Shown here: in pieces, positions 25,839 through 35,177 of the stretch | Layout of the letters: the number at the start of each line of letters is the position of its first letter | Position numbering within the stretch: position 1 is the stretch's first letter | From: an uncultured Saprospiraceae bacterium | GTDB taxonomy: Bacteria; Bacteroidota; Bacteroidia; Chitinophagales; Saprospiraceae | Reading direction: 5' to 3' | NCBI GenBank assembly: GCA_937921595.1 | Contig: CAKZTD010000060.1 | Span: forward strand, 25,719 to 89,718 | Length of the DNA: 64,000 nucleotides | Translations under genes and position numbers: made by a program | The notes under the pieces: generated by a model | Told to the model about the DNA's origin: nothing | What the model saw: only the letters and a program-made list of their open reading frames with translations | Databases searched by the model: none

Positions 25839-28277
25839 TTGAACTTCAAACACTTTATACTATCCTTTTGTCTTCTCCTTACCTTTAGCGGATCACTCTT
25901 CGCTCAGGATGCCAAAGATATTCCTGCTACCCAAACTTTAAAAAACGGGATTAAGAAAAAGAAGAAAAAAAGACTGGAACTTACTTTCTCTCAAGAAGGT
26001 GGTTTTTACACTGAAGCTGTTTCTATTTCTTTAAAATCTCCAGCAGCAAAAATTTACTATACCCTTGATGGTAGTACGCCGAATTCGAAGTCTAGTGTTT
26101 ATACCAAACCAATCGAAATCGAAAAGACGACTATCCTCAGAGCAACTGCTCGGAAAGGAAAAGTCAATAGTAAAACGATTGGTCATACTTATTTTATAAA
26201 TGAACCTTATTCTAATTTCCCTACCATATCCTTAGGTGTTACTCCGGATATTTTATTCGACCCTGAAAACGGACTTTATGTAAAAGGACCTAATGCTCAG
26301 GATTCTACTTGGAAACTAGAAGGTGCAAACTTTTGGAGCCGTAAAGAGATAAAAATTAATACAGAACTTTTCGAAGTTGATGGCGAAAACGAATTCAATA
26401 GTATTACCGGATTAAGATTATTTGGAGGGATGAGTAGATTGTTTCCACAAAAATCTATGACGATTGTCGCAAGAGATTCGTATGGTAAAAAAAGAATCCG
26501 ACATAAAGTATTTGGAAAAGAAGGTTTAAAAAAATACAAGTTCCTCGTTTTAAGAAATTCTGGTAGCGATTGGGGCAAGTCTCATTTTAGAGATGCGCTC
26601 ATGACGGGCCTGCTAGAAGACTGGGATATTGAAAAACAAGATTACCGCCCTTCTCATCTTTACCTCAATGGCAAGTATTGGGGAATCTATAATATTCGTG
26701 AGAAAGTGAATCGTTACTTTATTGCTGGACATCATGAGGTCGATAAAGATAGTATAGATTTGATTGAACACCGAATGACGATTAAGCGAGGTAGTAGCCG
26801 GCATTATCGAAAGATGCTTCAGTTTTTGGAAAACAATTCCATGGCTGTTCCTGCAAACTATGCATACATCCAATCACAAATGGATGTTGATAATTTCATG
26901 CAATATCAAATTGCTCAGATATTCTTCAACAACCAGGATGCCGGGGGAAATATAAAATTTTGGAGACCACAAGAGGAAGGTGGAAAATGGAGATGGATCA
27001 TGTATGATACGGATTGGGGATTTGGTCTTCACTCTTCCAAAGGCTACAAATTTAACAGTCTAAACTTCCATACTGAAACGGATGGCCCATCTTGGCCTAA
27101 TCCACCATGGAGTACACTGATCCTTAGAAAGCTTCTGGAAAGTCCAGACTTTAGTGAAAAATTTGTTACTCGTTTTGCTGATCACCTTAATTCAACTTTT
27201 GCTACTGATAGAGTAGAGAAAAATATAAATGAGCTTTACGATCAATTGGTTCCAGAGATCGATCGACATCTCGAACGTTGGAAACTTAAAGATGACAATT
27301 GGAAATTGCATGTCAACATTATGAGAACCTTTGCGAAGGAACGACCAGATTATGTTCGCATGCATTTGATGGAAAGATTCAACACGGGTGATCTTGTCAA
27401 CATCGAAGTCGCAGCGACTGATGGTGGCCAAGTTTTGATCAATGATCAAATCAAAGTGGAAGATCAATTATTCAAAGGTCAATATTTTGAAAACATTCCA
27501 GTTCAAATCAAAGCCATTCCAAAATTTGGTTATCGTTTTATCGGATGGAAAGGTATTGAATTGGATGACACTTCACTTGAAGCGACCATCTCACTCGAAA
27601 GAGGCAAGACGACAAAGGTCCAAGCATTGTTTGCTCCTTTCACTCATCCACTAGCTGGATCTATAATGATTAATGAGATTAGTTGTAATAATAAAAAAAG
27701 TGGTGATTGGGTCGAAATATATAACTATTCAAAAGAGCCTGTAAAGTTAGACAATTGGTATTTAACCGATAGCAAGCATTATTTTAAATTACCTTCAGTT
27801 ACGATTTCTTCTAAGGATTATGTCATCCTTTGCCAGGATAAAGAAAGGTTTTTAAAAATTCATCCAGAACAATTTAATGCGGTTGGTGATTTCCAATTTG
27901 GATTAAGCAAACGTAGCGAAACACTTGGTTTGTTTTCTGCTGATGGTGCAGCTATTGACAGCATGTCTTTTGAACTATCACCGATAGATTCTGCCTACAC
28001 CTTAAGCCTTACACTTCCTTATCTGGACAATAGCGATATTGAAAACTGGGAAATCAATTACGGCAAAGGGTCTCCAAATTCTGCAAATCCATACTTTTTA
28101 GAAAGTCGAATCAAGGCTGAGCAGGAGATTTGGCTGCGTGTTGGGATTGGAATTGGTTTACTCCTTTTATTGACACTGATGATTTCTTTTAAAAAGCGTA
28201 AACCAGAACCTGTCTTTGAAATCACTAACGACGAGGCAGATTTTGGCGAAGAAGATGTTACACCTCCTAGTCTTTAA
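25839..28277 (+). CDS. Secreted CotH-like kinase with lamin-tail and chitobiase-C domains
   Basis: 812 residues beginning at TTG; the signal peptide (NFKHFILSFCLLLTFSGSLFAQ) starts directly there and no in-frame ATG lies upstream. Domains: a CHB_HEX_C-like module (about 50-110, with YTLDGSTPNSKS), a CotH kinase domain (about 190-480, with the acidic Y-D-T-D-W-G-F-G motif), a beta region, a lamin-tail domain (about 605-700), and a C-terminal membrane segment (about 766-784) with a short cytoplasmic tail. CotH kinases phosphorylate extracellular or spore-coat proteins. It should act at the cell surface or in the periplasm, held by its C-terminal anchor. Confidence 0.85.
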   Translation: MNFKHFILSFCLLLTFSGSLFAQDAKDIPATQTLKNGIKKKKKKRLELTFSQEGGFYTEAVSISLKSPAAKIYYTLDGSTPNSKSSVYTKPIEIEKTTILRATARKGKVNSKTIGHTYFINEPYSNFPTISLGVTPDILFDPENGLYVKGPNAQDSTWKLEGANFWSRKEIKINTELFEVDGENEFNSITGLRLFGGMSRLFPQKSMTIVARDSYGKKRIRHKVFGKEGLKKYKFLVLRNSGSDWGKSHFRDALMTGLLEDWDIEKQDYRPSHLYLNGKYWGIYNIREKVNRYFIAGHHEVDKDSIDLIEHRMTIKRGSSRHYRKMLQFLENNSMAVPANYAYIQSQMDVDNFMQYQIAQIFFNNQDAGGNIKFWRPQEEGGKWRWIMYDTDWGFGLHSSKGYKFNSLNFHTETDGPSWPNPPWSTLILRKLLESPDFSEKFVTRFADHLNSTFATDRVEKNINELYDQLVPEIDRHLERWKLKDDNWKLHVNIMRTFAKERPDYVRMHLMERFNTGDLVNIEVAATDGGQVLINDQIKVEDQLFKGQYFENIPVQIKAIPKFGYRFIGWKGIELDDTSLEATISLERGKTTKVQALFAPFTHPLAGSIMINEISCNNKKSGDWVEIYNYSKEPVKLDNWYLTDSKHYFKLPSVTISSKDYVILCQDKERFLKIHPEQFNAVGDFQFGLSKRSETLGLFSADGAAIDSMSFELSPIDSAYTLSLTLPYLDNSDIENWEINYGKGSPNSANPYFLESRIKAEQEIWLRVGIGIGLLLLLTLMISFKKRKPEPVFEITNDEADFGEEDVTPPSL

Positions 28278-28691
28278 ATTTAATTCACACCTCTTACCTT
28301 ATCTAATTCCATCTATACTTTTCCTATTTTGCACTATTTTATAGGTAAAAACACCGTAGATCTAGCATTTAAAGCCATTTAAGGCACCTATTCTATACCA
28401 ATCAACGTTATATTAGATATAGAATTCATGCCAATCAGGGCTTAAAAGATCATTGGTTTTTTAATTTACTCCACGCTAAGAAAAAACGATATACGGTATT
28501 AAATTTTCGGGCTTTTTTAACGCCGAACACCTATATATTGTTTACACTCAACTTGAAATTAAGCGTTTTAGGAGCCATATTAACAGCTTTCAAACCTGAC
28601 TCGCATAATTTGTTTAAAAATAATTTCAACTCATTAAACCTTAGTAAGAATAGTGAGTCTTAATAATGAATCAAATGATTCGTAATCATCA
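28278..28691. other. Non-coding region upstream of the sigma/anti-sigma cluster
   Basis: 414 bases with no ORF. The only elements I note are a 14-nt palindrome GAATCAAATGATTC (28668-28681), 10 nt before the sigma gene ATG, and AT-rich repeats. No perfect TAnnTTTG occurs close to the start. The palindrome could be an operator, which is speculation. Confidence 0.4.
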
Positions 28692-29246
28692 ATGGAAATG
28701 ACGGACGACCAAATATTATCCTTGTTGCAAACCGAGGAAAATTATGAAAAAGGCTTTAGAGTCTTGATGGAAGCGTACCAGGAACGCCTTTATTGGCATA
28801 TCCGTAAAATGGTACATCAGCATGATGATGCCAATGATGTCATTCAAAACACCTTTATAAAAGTATATCGGAGTATTGGAAAATTTGAAGGAAAATCCAA
28901 GCTTTATACTTGGCTCTATAGAATCGCAACTAACGAATCGATTACTTTTTTAAATAAAAAAAAGAAGAAAGCGACGAGTTCGATTGACGATGAAGATGCC
29001 AACTTAAGCAACCGTTTGAAAGCCGATGAATATTTTGATGGTGATGAAATTCAGTACCAATTACAATTGGCTCTGGAGACCTTACCAGAAAAACAAAAAA
29101 TGGTTTTTAACATGAGATATTTTGATGAAGTGAGTTACGCTGATATGTCCGAAATTTTAGAAACTTCAGTCGGCGCATTAAAAGCTTCTTATCATCATGC
29201 TTCTAAAAAAATTGAAGCTTTTTTAAAAGCATCAGTAGACGGCTAA
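28692..29246 (+). CDS. ECF-type RNA polymerase sigma factor
   Basis: 184 residues with sigma region 2 (about 20-90, including DDANDVIQNTFIKVY and the -10-recognition stretch WLYRIATNE) and region 4 (about 120-180, with ALETLPEKQKMVFNMRYFDE and a helix-turn-helix SYADMSEIL, quoted in parts). It heads a three-gene cluster with a membrane anti-sigma-like protein and a Spy-like protein, a known Bacteroidota envelope-stress arrangement. The ATG at 28692 and one two codons later are both possible starts. Gaps of 40 and 51 nt suggest one transcript. Confidence 0.92.
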   Translation: MEMTDDQILSLLQTEENYEKGFRVLMEAYQERLYWHIRKMVHQHDDANDVIQNTFIKVYRSIGKFEGKSKLYTWLYRIATNESITFLNKKKKKATSSIDDEDANLSNRLKADEYFDGDEIQYQLQLALETLPEKQKMVFNMRYFDEVSYADMSEILETSVGALKASYHHASKKIEAFLKASVDG

Positions 29247-29286
29247 GAAACTTAGCAAAATATTAAACCTAATTAATTTTATAATA

Positions 29287-29850
29287 ATGAATCGCAAAGA
29301 AGAAATAAGAAACGAGTTGGCTGAAATATCTCCTTTCTTAGCTGGGTTGAATCTACAGTCCGCTTTCAAAGTACCCAAGGGTTATTTTGCAGAGCTTCCA
29401 GATGCAATCCTAGAGAGTGTTTCTCCGCTGGCAGAACTAAAAAGAGCTCCTGGCTTTTCTGTTCCTAAAAATTACTTTGAATCGCTTCCTGATCTTGTTC
29501 TTGATCGAGTAGCACCTAAGCAAGTTACAGAAACTGTAGCTGAAGTAGCTAAACCAGCAGCAACGCCTTCTTCAAGTTGGTTAGATGATGTGATCAATAG
29601 TATAGCGTTTCTTTTTCAGCCTCGCTACGCTTTGAGATTAGCCGGAGTTGCAGTCTTACTTGTTGCAGGATTCTTTTTCCTCCAAAACCCAGACAGTAGC
29701 AGCGAGGGTACACTTGCAGGAACAGATCTTGATCCTTTTGAAGAGTACGGAATTAATATAGATGACCTAAGTGATGAAGATGTTGATTTCATGCTTGAAG
29801 ATCTTTTTGCAGAAGGCATCAGCGATGAAGACTTAGAAGGATTGCTATAA
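29287..29850 (+). CDS. Anti-sigma-like membrane protein
   Basis: 187 residues. The N-terminal part has a repeated motif, F-x-V-P-K-x-Y-F-x-x-L-P-D (residues about 27-40 and 55-68), which I see in anti-sigma-like proteins next to Bacteroidota ECF genes. One membrane segment lies at about 118-134 (RLAGVAVLLVAGFFFLQ), and the C-terminal tail is strongly acidic (DLSDEDVDFMLEDL). No zinc-finger motif is present, unlike the protein at 9329. Its job is inferred from position: restraining the sigma factor encoded upstream. Confidence 0.75.
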   Translation: MNRKEEIRNELAEISPFLAGLNLQSAFKVPKGYFAELPDAILESVSPLAELKRAPGFSVPKNYFESLPDLVLDRVAPKQVTETVAEVAKPAATPSSSWLDDVINSIAFLFQPRYALRLAGVAVLLVAGFFFLQNPDSSSEGTLAGTDLDPFEEYGINIDDLSDEDVDFMLEDLFAEGISDEDLEGLL

Positions 29851-29901
29851 TCAATCGATCAAATTAAATATATTTTAATCAAACAGTAAATCTGTTATAC
29901 A

Positions 29902-30330
29902 ATGAAAAAGCTATTATTAATTTTATTCGTCAGTATCAGTTTCATAGCCGGAGCAGTTGCTCAACAAGGCTTCGAGAGTAATCCTAAAGTAAAGGATCTT
30001 CGTAAAAAATTCTTTAACAAAGAGTTGCTTTTTACGGATGCTGAAGACAAAGCCTTTTGGCCGATATTCAATAAATATCAAGGAGAAATCAAGAGTTTGA
30101 CTAAGCAATATAAATCTAGAAAATATCCTGAAACGGATAAAGGTGCAGAAGACAAGATCAAAGATTCTCTTGAATTTGATGATAAAAAATCAGCACTCAA
30201 AAAGAAATACTTGGATCAGTTTTCCAAAGTATTACCTGTAAAAAAAGTAGCGAAGATCGAACCGACGGAACGAAAATTTAAAAGAGAAGTGCTCAAACAA
30301 GTTCGAAAGAATCGCAAAGGAAAAAATTAG
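29902..30330 (+). CDS. Secreted Spy/CpxP-like protein
   Basis: 142 residues: signal peptide (KKLLLILFVSISFIAGAVAQ) and a short helical, Lys- and Arg-rich mature part. L-F-T-D-A-E-D-K-A-F-W-P is the local version of the L-T-x-x-[EQ] element seen in this position in such proteins. CpxP/Spy-type proteins bind misfolded periplasmic proteins and feed back on envelope stress responses. The gene ends the sigma, anti-sigma, Spy-like cluster, followed by a terminator, so co-regulation by that sigma factor is likely. Confidence 0.75.
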   Translation: MKKLLLILFVSISFIAGAVAQQGFESNPKVKDLRKKFFNKELLFTDAEDKAFWPIFNKYQGEIKSLTKQYKSRKYPETDKGAEDKIKDSLEFDDKKSALKKKYLDQFSKVLPVKKVAKIEPTERKFKREVLKQVRKNRKGKN

Positions 30331-30384
30331 AAGCCTGTAAGAAATACCTGGTTGAACAAATATTCTACAGGACAACATATTAGG

Positions 30385-30418
30385 AAAAGCTGCTTGAAAT
30401 TCAAGCAGCTTTTTTTTT
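30385..30418 (+). terminator. Terminator of the sigma/anti-sigma cluster
   Basis: Stem AAAAGCTGCTTGAA (30385-30398) with its complement 30400-30413, the innermost pairs opening to give a usable loop, followed by a T run to 30418. Confidence 0.88.
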
Positions 30419-30460
30419 AATATTAAGTTATTTGACTAATTTTTTTTTAAGCTTAATCCT

Positions 30461-30468
30461 TACCTTTG
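30461..30468 (+). promoter_or_regulatory. TAnnTTTG promoter only 4 nt before a start codon
   Basis: TACCTTTG (30461-30468), with TTTG at 30431-30434 (26 nt upstream), stands 4 nt before the GTG start at 30473. If transcription begins a few nt after the box, the mRNA starts at or near the start codon and is leaderless. Confidence 0.5.
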
Positions 30469-30472
30469 ACAG

Positions 30473-31369
30473 GTGAGTCAAAAACTAAAAGCACACATTG
30501 CGCTCTTCTTCGTAGCGCTCATTTATGGAGCTAATTTTACCATAGCAAAAGTTGTAATGGATGAGGGCTATATTGAGCCTCTTGGCTTTATCCTTCTTCG
30601 AGTTTTGAGCGGTCTTATTTTATTCTCTCTGATACATTGGTTTTTTGTTAAAGAAAAAATCGAAAGAAAGGATATTGGAAAATTAATCCTTTGCGGTTTA
30701 CTTGGAGTAGCTGTCAATCAAATGTTTTTCTTTCAGGGATTAAAACTTACCACCCCTATAAACGCTTCTCTGATCATGACAACTTGTCCCATCTTTGTCC
30801 TGATCGTCAGTGCAATCATTCTAAAAGAAAAGGTTACACCGAAGAAGATTCTCGGCATTCTCTTCGGAGCTTGTGGAGCGATAATACTCATCACCTATGG
30901 GCAAAAAATTCAATTTCAAAAAAATCAGGCGCTTGGCGACCTTATGATCTTAGTTAATGCTATTTCTTTTGGTACTTATCTCGTTTTAGTAAAATCGTTG
31001 ATGAAGAAATACCACCCTATCACTGTTGTAAAATGGGTGTTTACCATCGGGATCATTTTTGTATTTCCTTTCGGCATCAAACAACTTACGATGGTCGAGT
31101 GGAGTTCATTTTCTACCAACATATGGGTTGCCGTTGCTTACGTTCTCCTGTTCACTACCTTCCTCACCTACCTCTTCAATGCCTTTGCATTAAAAATCGT
31201 TCAGGCATCCACAACCAGCATCTATATTTACTTACAGCCATTAATCGCCTCATTAATCGCTATTCTTGCCGGTGGCGATGAATTAGTGCCTGTAAAGCTC
31301 ATTTCGGGGTTTTTAATTTTTATTGGAGTCTATTTAGTCAGTACTGGAAAGGTTATTTCAAAAAAATAA
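30473..31369 (+). CDS. EamA/DMT-family transporter
   Basis: 298 residues with ten hydrophobic segments arranged as two EamA repeats, each about 140 residues (IALFFVALIYGANFTIAK at the start of the first; ALGDLMILVNAISFGTYLVLVK at the start of the second, quoted in part). It is an inner-membrane carrier, probably exporting amino acids or other small metabolites; the substrate cannot be predicted. Start is GTG at 30473; no ATG is available upstream, since the promoter box sits there. It has no neighbours in an operon. Confidence 0.9.
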   Translation: MSQKLKAHIALFFVALIYGANFTIAKVVMDEGYIEPLGFILLRVLSGLILFSLIHWFFVKEKIERKDIGKLILCGLLGVAVNQMFFFQGLKLTTPINASLIMTTCPIFVLIVSAIILKEKVTPKKILGILFGACGAIILITYGQKIQFQKNQALGDLMILVNAISFGTYLVLVKSLMKKYHPITVVKWVFTIGIIFVFPFGIKQLTMVEWSSFSTNIWVAVAYVLLFTTFLTYLFNAFALKIVQASTTSIYIYLQPLIASLIAILAGGDELVPVKLISGFLIFIGVYLVSTGKVISKK

Positions 31370-31689
31370 AAATGTCACAGATTCATCATCCAATTCTTTC
31401 CTAAGCCACTTTTATTACATTTGTCAATATTTTCAAATATTATTTTTTTGACTTTATTATTCATCGTATATATTAACCTATGTAACAGAGTTGTTTATAT
31501 GAAGATATAATAAACAATTTTAATTTATCGCAATCCTTAAATTATTGAAAATCAACATATTATACAGATTATTTTAATTTTTAATACAAAAACACTAAAG
31601 CAATTTTTTTGAAAAATAATGCGTTCCAATGCTAGTTTCTTTGCCCCTTTTTTATGTATATTTACCCATAGCATAACTACACGTAGATC
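31370..31689. other. AT-rich non-coding region
   Basis: 320 bases with no ORF. TATATTTA at 31657-31664 is one base off TAnnTTTG and lies 26 nt before the ATG of the TPR gene. I see nothing else. Confidence 0.4.
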
Positions 31690-33114
31690 ATGAATCAACA
31701 GAATCAACGGAATTCAAACATACAAAACGCGCTCATTTCTGAGTATGAGGCGATGTCACAAAAAGGAACGGTAGGTTTCTATGAGGAAACGGTCTTTATG
31801 ACACTCATCCAGTACTACCAAGAATCCGAATTAATTGGAAAAGCAATGGAGGTTGTTGATCACGCGATCAAGCAACACGCCTATACCTCGACCTTTCACA
31901 AGAAGAAAGCAGAACTTCTTTTAGAGAAAGGTTGTGCAACTCAAGCACTAAGTTGTTTGGATCAGGCAGAGTTATTTGCACCTTCAGAATTTGAAACTAT
32001 CTTACTAAGAGTAGAGAGTCTTAATATGCTCGGGTATTTTGAAGAAGCACATGCTTTGCTAAATCAATTAGAAGATTGTGCAAGAGGAAAAGAATTGAGT
32101 GAAGTCTATCTTAGTAAAGCCATCTTATTCGAATCTCGACAGCAGTTCAAAAATATGTTTTTAGCTTTAAAAAAATCTATCCTTATTGATTCCGAAAATA
32201 TGGAAGCATTAGGAAGGGTTTGGTTTAGTGTCGAAATGTCGAGATGCTTTTCAGAAAGTATTGAGTTGCATAAAAAATTGATCGACATCGATCCTTATAA
32301 TTATGTAGCCTGGTACAACTTAGGTTATTCTTATAGTGCAGAAGAAGATTATGCTAATGCAGCAGATGCTTTTGAATATGCATACATCATCAATAACCAA
32401 TTTGAATTTGCTTACCGAGATTGCGCAAATGCGTGCATTGAAATTGGACAATACCAAAGGGCTTTGGATTGCTATAAAGAAGCACTCGAATTCATAAAAC
32501 CTGATAGTGATATCCTTCTCAATATTGGTTACTGTCTAGAAGAACTTGGCAATCTTTCAAAAGCAAAATCTTTCTATCTAAAATCTGCTCATCTAAATTC
32601 TTCAGATGACCATATTTATTATAGACTAGGAGAATGCTATACTAAAGAACAAAAATGGATCTCGGCGATTGCAGCTTACGAAAAGGCTTTATCCATCGAA
32701 GATTTAAAAGAAGAATATTATACAGCGCTGGGTAATTGCTATTACCAGATTAATGAATTTGATACTGCAAACCAGCATCTTCAACGAGCTACTGAAATGG
32801 CTCCGGAAATAAGTGCATGCTGGATCCAATACGCACTTTTTCTTTTGGAAACTGAAGAGATCGAGTCCGCTTTACACATCATTGAGGACGCACACTTTTA
32901 CTCTTATGGTATTGAACTTTCGTATTGCAAGACAGCTTGCTTGATGGCCGCTGGAAATCGTCCGGAGGCGCTACGGTTTTTAAATGAAACCCTAGCAGAA
33001 AATGAATTCAATGAAGAAGATCTTTTCCAATTTCTTCCTGAATTCAAAGAAGACATAGACATTAAAAGTATTATAACTATTAATAAAGAAAATAGACTTA
33101 CTAAAGATAATTGA
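31690..33114 (+). CDS. TPR-repeat protein
   Basis: 474 residues composed almost wholly of tetratricopeptide repeats (about ten), for example W-Y-N-L-G-Y-S-Y-x-x-x-x-D-Y-A-N-A near residue 213, with Y-x-x-L-G-x-C-x-x and A-x-x-x-Y motifs every 34 residues. No signal peptide or membrane segment is seen, so it is probably a cytoplasmic scaffold for protein complexes. Its partner is unknown. No operon relation: the M48-like gene starts 266 nt later. Confidence 0.88.
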   Translation: MNQQNQRNSNIQNALISEYEAMSQKGTVGFYEETVFMTLIQYYQESELIGKAMEVVDHAIKQHAYTSTFHKKKAELLLEKGCATQALSCLDQAELFAPSEFETILLRVESLNMLGYFEEAHALLNQLEDCARGKELSEVYLSKAILFESRQQFKNMFLALKKSILIDSENMEALGRVWFSVEMSRCFSESIELHKKLIDIDPYNYVAWYNLGYSYSAEEDYANAADAFEYAYIINNQFEFAYRDCANACIEIGQYQRALDCYKEALEFIKPDSDILLNIGYCLEELGNLSKAKSFYLKSAHLNSSDDHIYYRLGECYTKEQKWISAIAAYEKALSIEDLKEEYYTALGNCYYQINEFDTANQHLQRATEMAPEISACWIQYALFLLETEEIESALHIIEDAHFYSYGIELSYCKTACLMAAGNRPEALRFLNETLAENEFNEEDLFQFLPEFKEDIDIKSIITINKENRLTKDN

Positions 33115-33380
33115 TACTTACTTCTACTTCTTTTTTTTAGCTATCCTTTCATTAATACTACTCGAAAGGCAGCTCCTAACAAATATTCATTTTGGGCTAC
33201 GTGCGTTATTAAGTTTACTAAACAAAGATCTTCTCCAAAGACAAAAAGTATTCTTAATTACGTACGAAGCACACTTTGAGTAATCTTCCTTTTCCATGGC
33301 ATGTTTTTTGCCATTTTCAGAATACCTTCCACTGTATTCTCCCTCCATATTGTGTTTCATTTATAACAAATCGTTCAACC

Positions 33381-34187
33381 ATGAATCGTATCATTTCCAA
33401 ATCCATCTTGGGAATCTTAGGTTTATTTGTGCTATTTTCTAGCTGCAAAAAACCCAAAGAAGTCCTAGTTCATCAAGACAAAGATGAGTTCACTTTTGAG
33501 GAACAGCAAAAAATCGGTAATAATTTAGCAGATCAAATTAATCTACATTCTACCAATGCATCTATCCTTGACCGAGCATCTAACGAAGCTTTTTATGCTT
33601 ATGTTGACAGGATATTAGAAAGCATCATTAACACCAACCTCGTGGAAACCAGAAATGTTTTTGATTGGGAAATTATCATTCTAAATGATGACAACACTCG
33701 TTCGGCCTTTACTATTCCTGGTGGAAAAATTTACATCTATACTGGTCTATTGAAAATGATTAACGGAGAGCATGAGTTATTTAGCATCCTTGCTCATGAA
33801 GTCTGCTATAGTGACAAAGGAGGAATCATTGAAACGATGAAAGAAAATTACGAAGCATTTTTAATTAGTGATATAGAAATAGGAACCTATTCAACAGGAA
33901 CAGACAACATTGCAAAAACAATAAATAATCTATTATACTCTGAAAAAAATGTTGCAAAAGCAGATTCCTTTGCAATGGAAATGGTTTGTCCGTTTCAATA
34001 TGAGGCTAAAGGATTAAGGTCTTTTATCGATCGGGCTGGCGAAACAACAGACCAAGTGAAATGGTTAGAAAATCGCCCAAGATCTCCATCAACATTAATG
34101 TTTTTAGAAAACCGTGCAACGGAATGTGGAATAGAGGAACTTACTTTTACAGAAAGGTATGAGTCATTTAAAGTTCTATTGCCGTAA
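33381..34187 (+). CDS. Inactive-looking M48-type lipoprotein
   Basis: 268 residues from the ATG at 33381 (a longer reading from 33276 lacks a signal peptide). The signal ends at the lipobox cysteine C22 (LFVLFSSC). The M48 fold is recognisable by L-F-S-I-L-A-H-E, but the zinc-binding HExxH reads H139-E-V-C-Y143, so the second histidine is replaced by tyrosine. The downstream E-x-x-x-D helix is also altered (VAKAD in place of the family's ExEAD). Both zinc-ligand changes imply loss of peptidase activity. Members of M48 like BepA or LoiP act in envelope quality control; a binding role is the likely remainder. It could also be a decaying gene. Confidence 0.7.
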   Translation: MNRIISKSILGILGLFVLFSSCKKPKEVLVHQDKDEFTFEEQQKIGNNLADQINLHSTNASILDRASNEAFYAYVDRILESIINTNLVETRNVFDWEIIILNDDNTRSAFTIPGGKIYIYTGLLKMINGEHELFSILAHEVCYSDKGGIIETMKENYEAFLISDIEIGTYSTGTDNIAKTINNLLYSEKNVAKADSFAMEMVCPFQYEAKGLRSFIDRAGETTDQVKWLENRPRSPSTLMFLENRATECGIEELTFTERYESFKVLLP

Positions 34188-34247
34188 AAGAAAAACTTAA
34201 TTTATCGAAAAGTTTTTTCAATCCAATCTAGGCAAACTCAGAATAAA

Positions 34248-34302
34248 AAAGGGTCATTTTTACTACTTGTTTATTTAAAACATAGAGTAAAAATGACCCT
34301 TT
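34248..34302. terminator. Bidirectional terminator between convergent genes
   Basis: 17-bp perfect stem (34248-34264 with 34286-34302), an inner TGTTT/AAACA stem, A run left and T run right. It serves the M48-like and polyphosphate-glucokinase genes. Confidence 0.92.
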
Positions 34303-34340
34303 AATTTTTTATTTCATTTAAGAAAATAATCAAGCGCTTT

Positions 34341-35120
34341 CTACACTCTTGATTTTTCTAATGTTTTTTCAACTTGAAAGGCATGAACAGCAGCACCAAT
34401 AATCCCAGCATTATTTAAAAGCTGAGCAGGAGTAACTGGTGTTTCTATTGTGATTAATTTTTTATATTTTTCAAACTTCTTACTACTTCCTCCTCCAAGA
34501 ACAATCAGATCCGGTGATAATAAAAGATCGATATGTTGTAAGTACCTATCGAATCGCTGTCCCCAAACTTTCCAAGATAAATCTTGTCTTTTTCGAGCTC
34601 CATCAGAAGTATATTGCTCTACTACTTTGTTATGACCTTTCAAATAGAAATGACCAAACTCTGTATTAGGTAATAATTGCCCATCTATAAACAAAGCAGA
34701 CCCAAGTCCTGAACCAACAGTGATAATCACTACAGTACCTTTCGCTCCTTTTCCCACGCCAAACATCATCTCTGCAATCCCCGCAACATCTGCATCATTT
34801 TTCACTAGGACTTCGCATCCTGTAGCTTCTGAAAAAAGTTTTTCGATATTCGTTCCGATCCAGGATTTATGAATATTCGCAGCTGTATGAGCTACGCCAT
34901 GTTTTACGATCGCAGGGAAGCCACATCCTATAAATTTGTTTTCCCAACCAAACTCTTTAACTAGCTGAGCAAAAGCTTTGGCAACTGCCTTGGGCGTAGA
35001 AGGGTCGGGAGTAGGTATGCGAATACGATCGCTTACCAGTTCTCCTTTTTTAATATCTACGATTGCTCCTTTTATTCCTGAAGCTCCGATGTCAACACCT
35101 AAATATTCTTTTTGTACCAT
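34341..35120 (-). CDS. ppgK: Polyphosphate glucokinase (ROK family)
   Basis: 259 residues, typical of PpgK, which phosphorylates glucose with polyphosphate (and ATP). The N-terminal GVDIGASGIKGA and the GKGAKGTVVIITVGSGLGSALF stretch (given in part) are the phosphate-binding and glucose loops; the family zinc motif C-x-C of many ROK kinases is absent, as expected for PpgK. A second glucose kinase (ROK, 59179-60081) is also in the window, so the cell can use both phosphoryl donors. It lies on the opposite strand from the M48-like gene. Confidence 0.88.
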   Translation of the reverse strand: MVQKEYLGVDIGASGIKGAIVDIKKGELVSDRIRIPTPDPSTPKAVAKAFAQLVKEFGWENKFIGCGFPAIVKHGVAHTAANIHKSWIGTNIEKLFSEATGCEVLVKNDADVAGIAEMMFGVGKGAKGTVVIITVGSGLGSALFIDGQLLPNTEFGHFYLKGHNKVVEQYTSDGARKRQDLSWKVWGQRFDRYLQHIDLLLSPDLIVLGGGSSKKFEKYKKLITIETPVTPAQLLNNAGIIGAAVHAFQVEKTLEKSRV

Positions 35121-35177
35121 AACATTATAAACTTAAACTAAGTATACTTCCTTTACAAAACCAAGATTGCTTCACTT

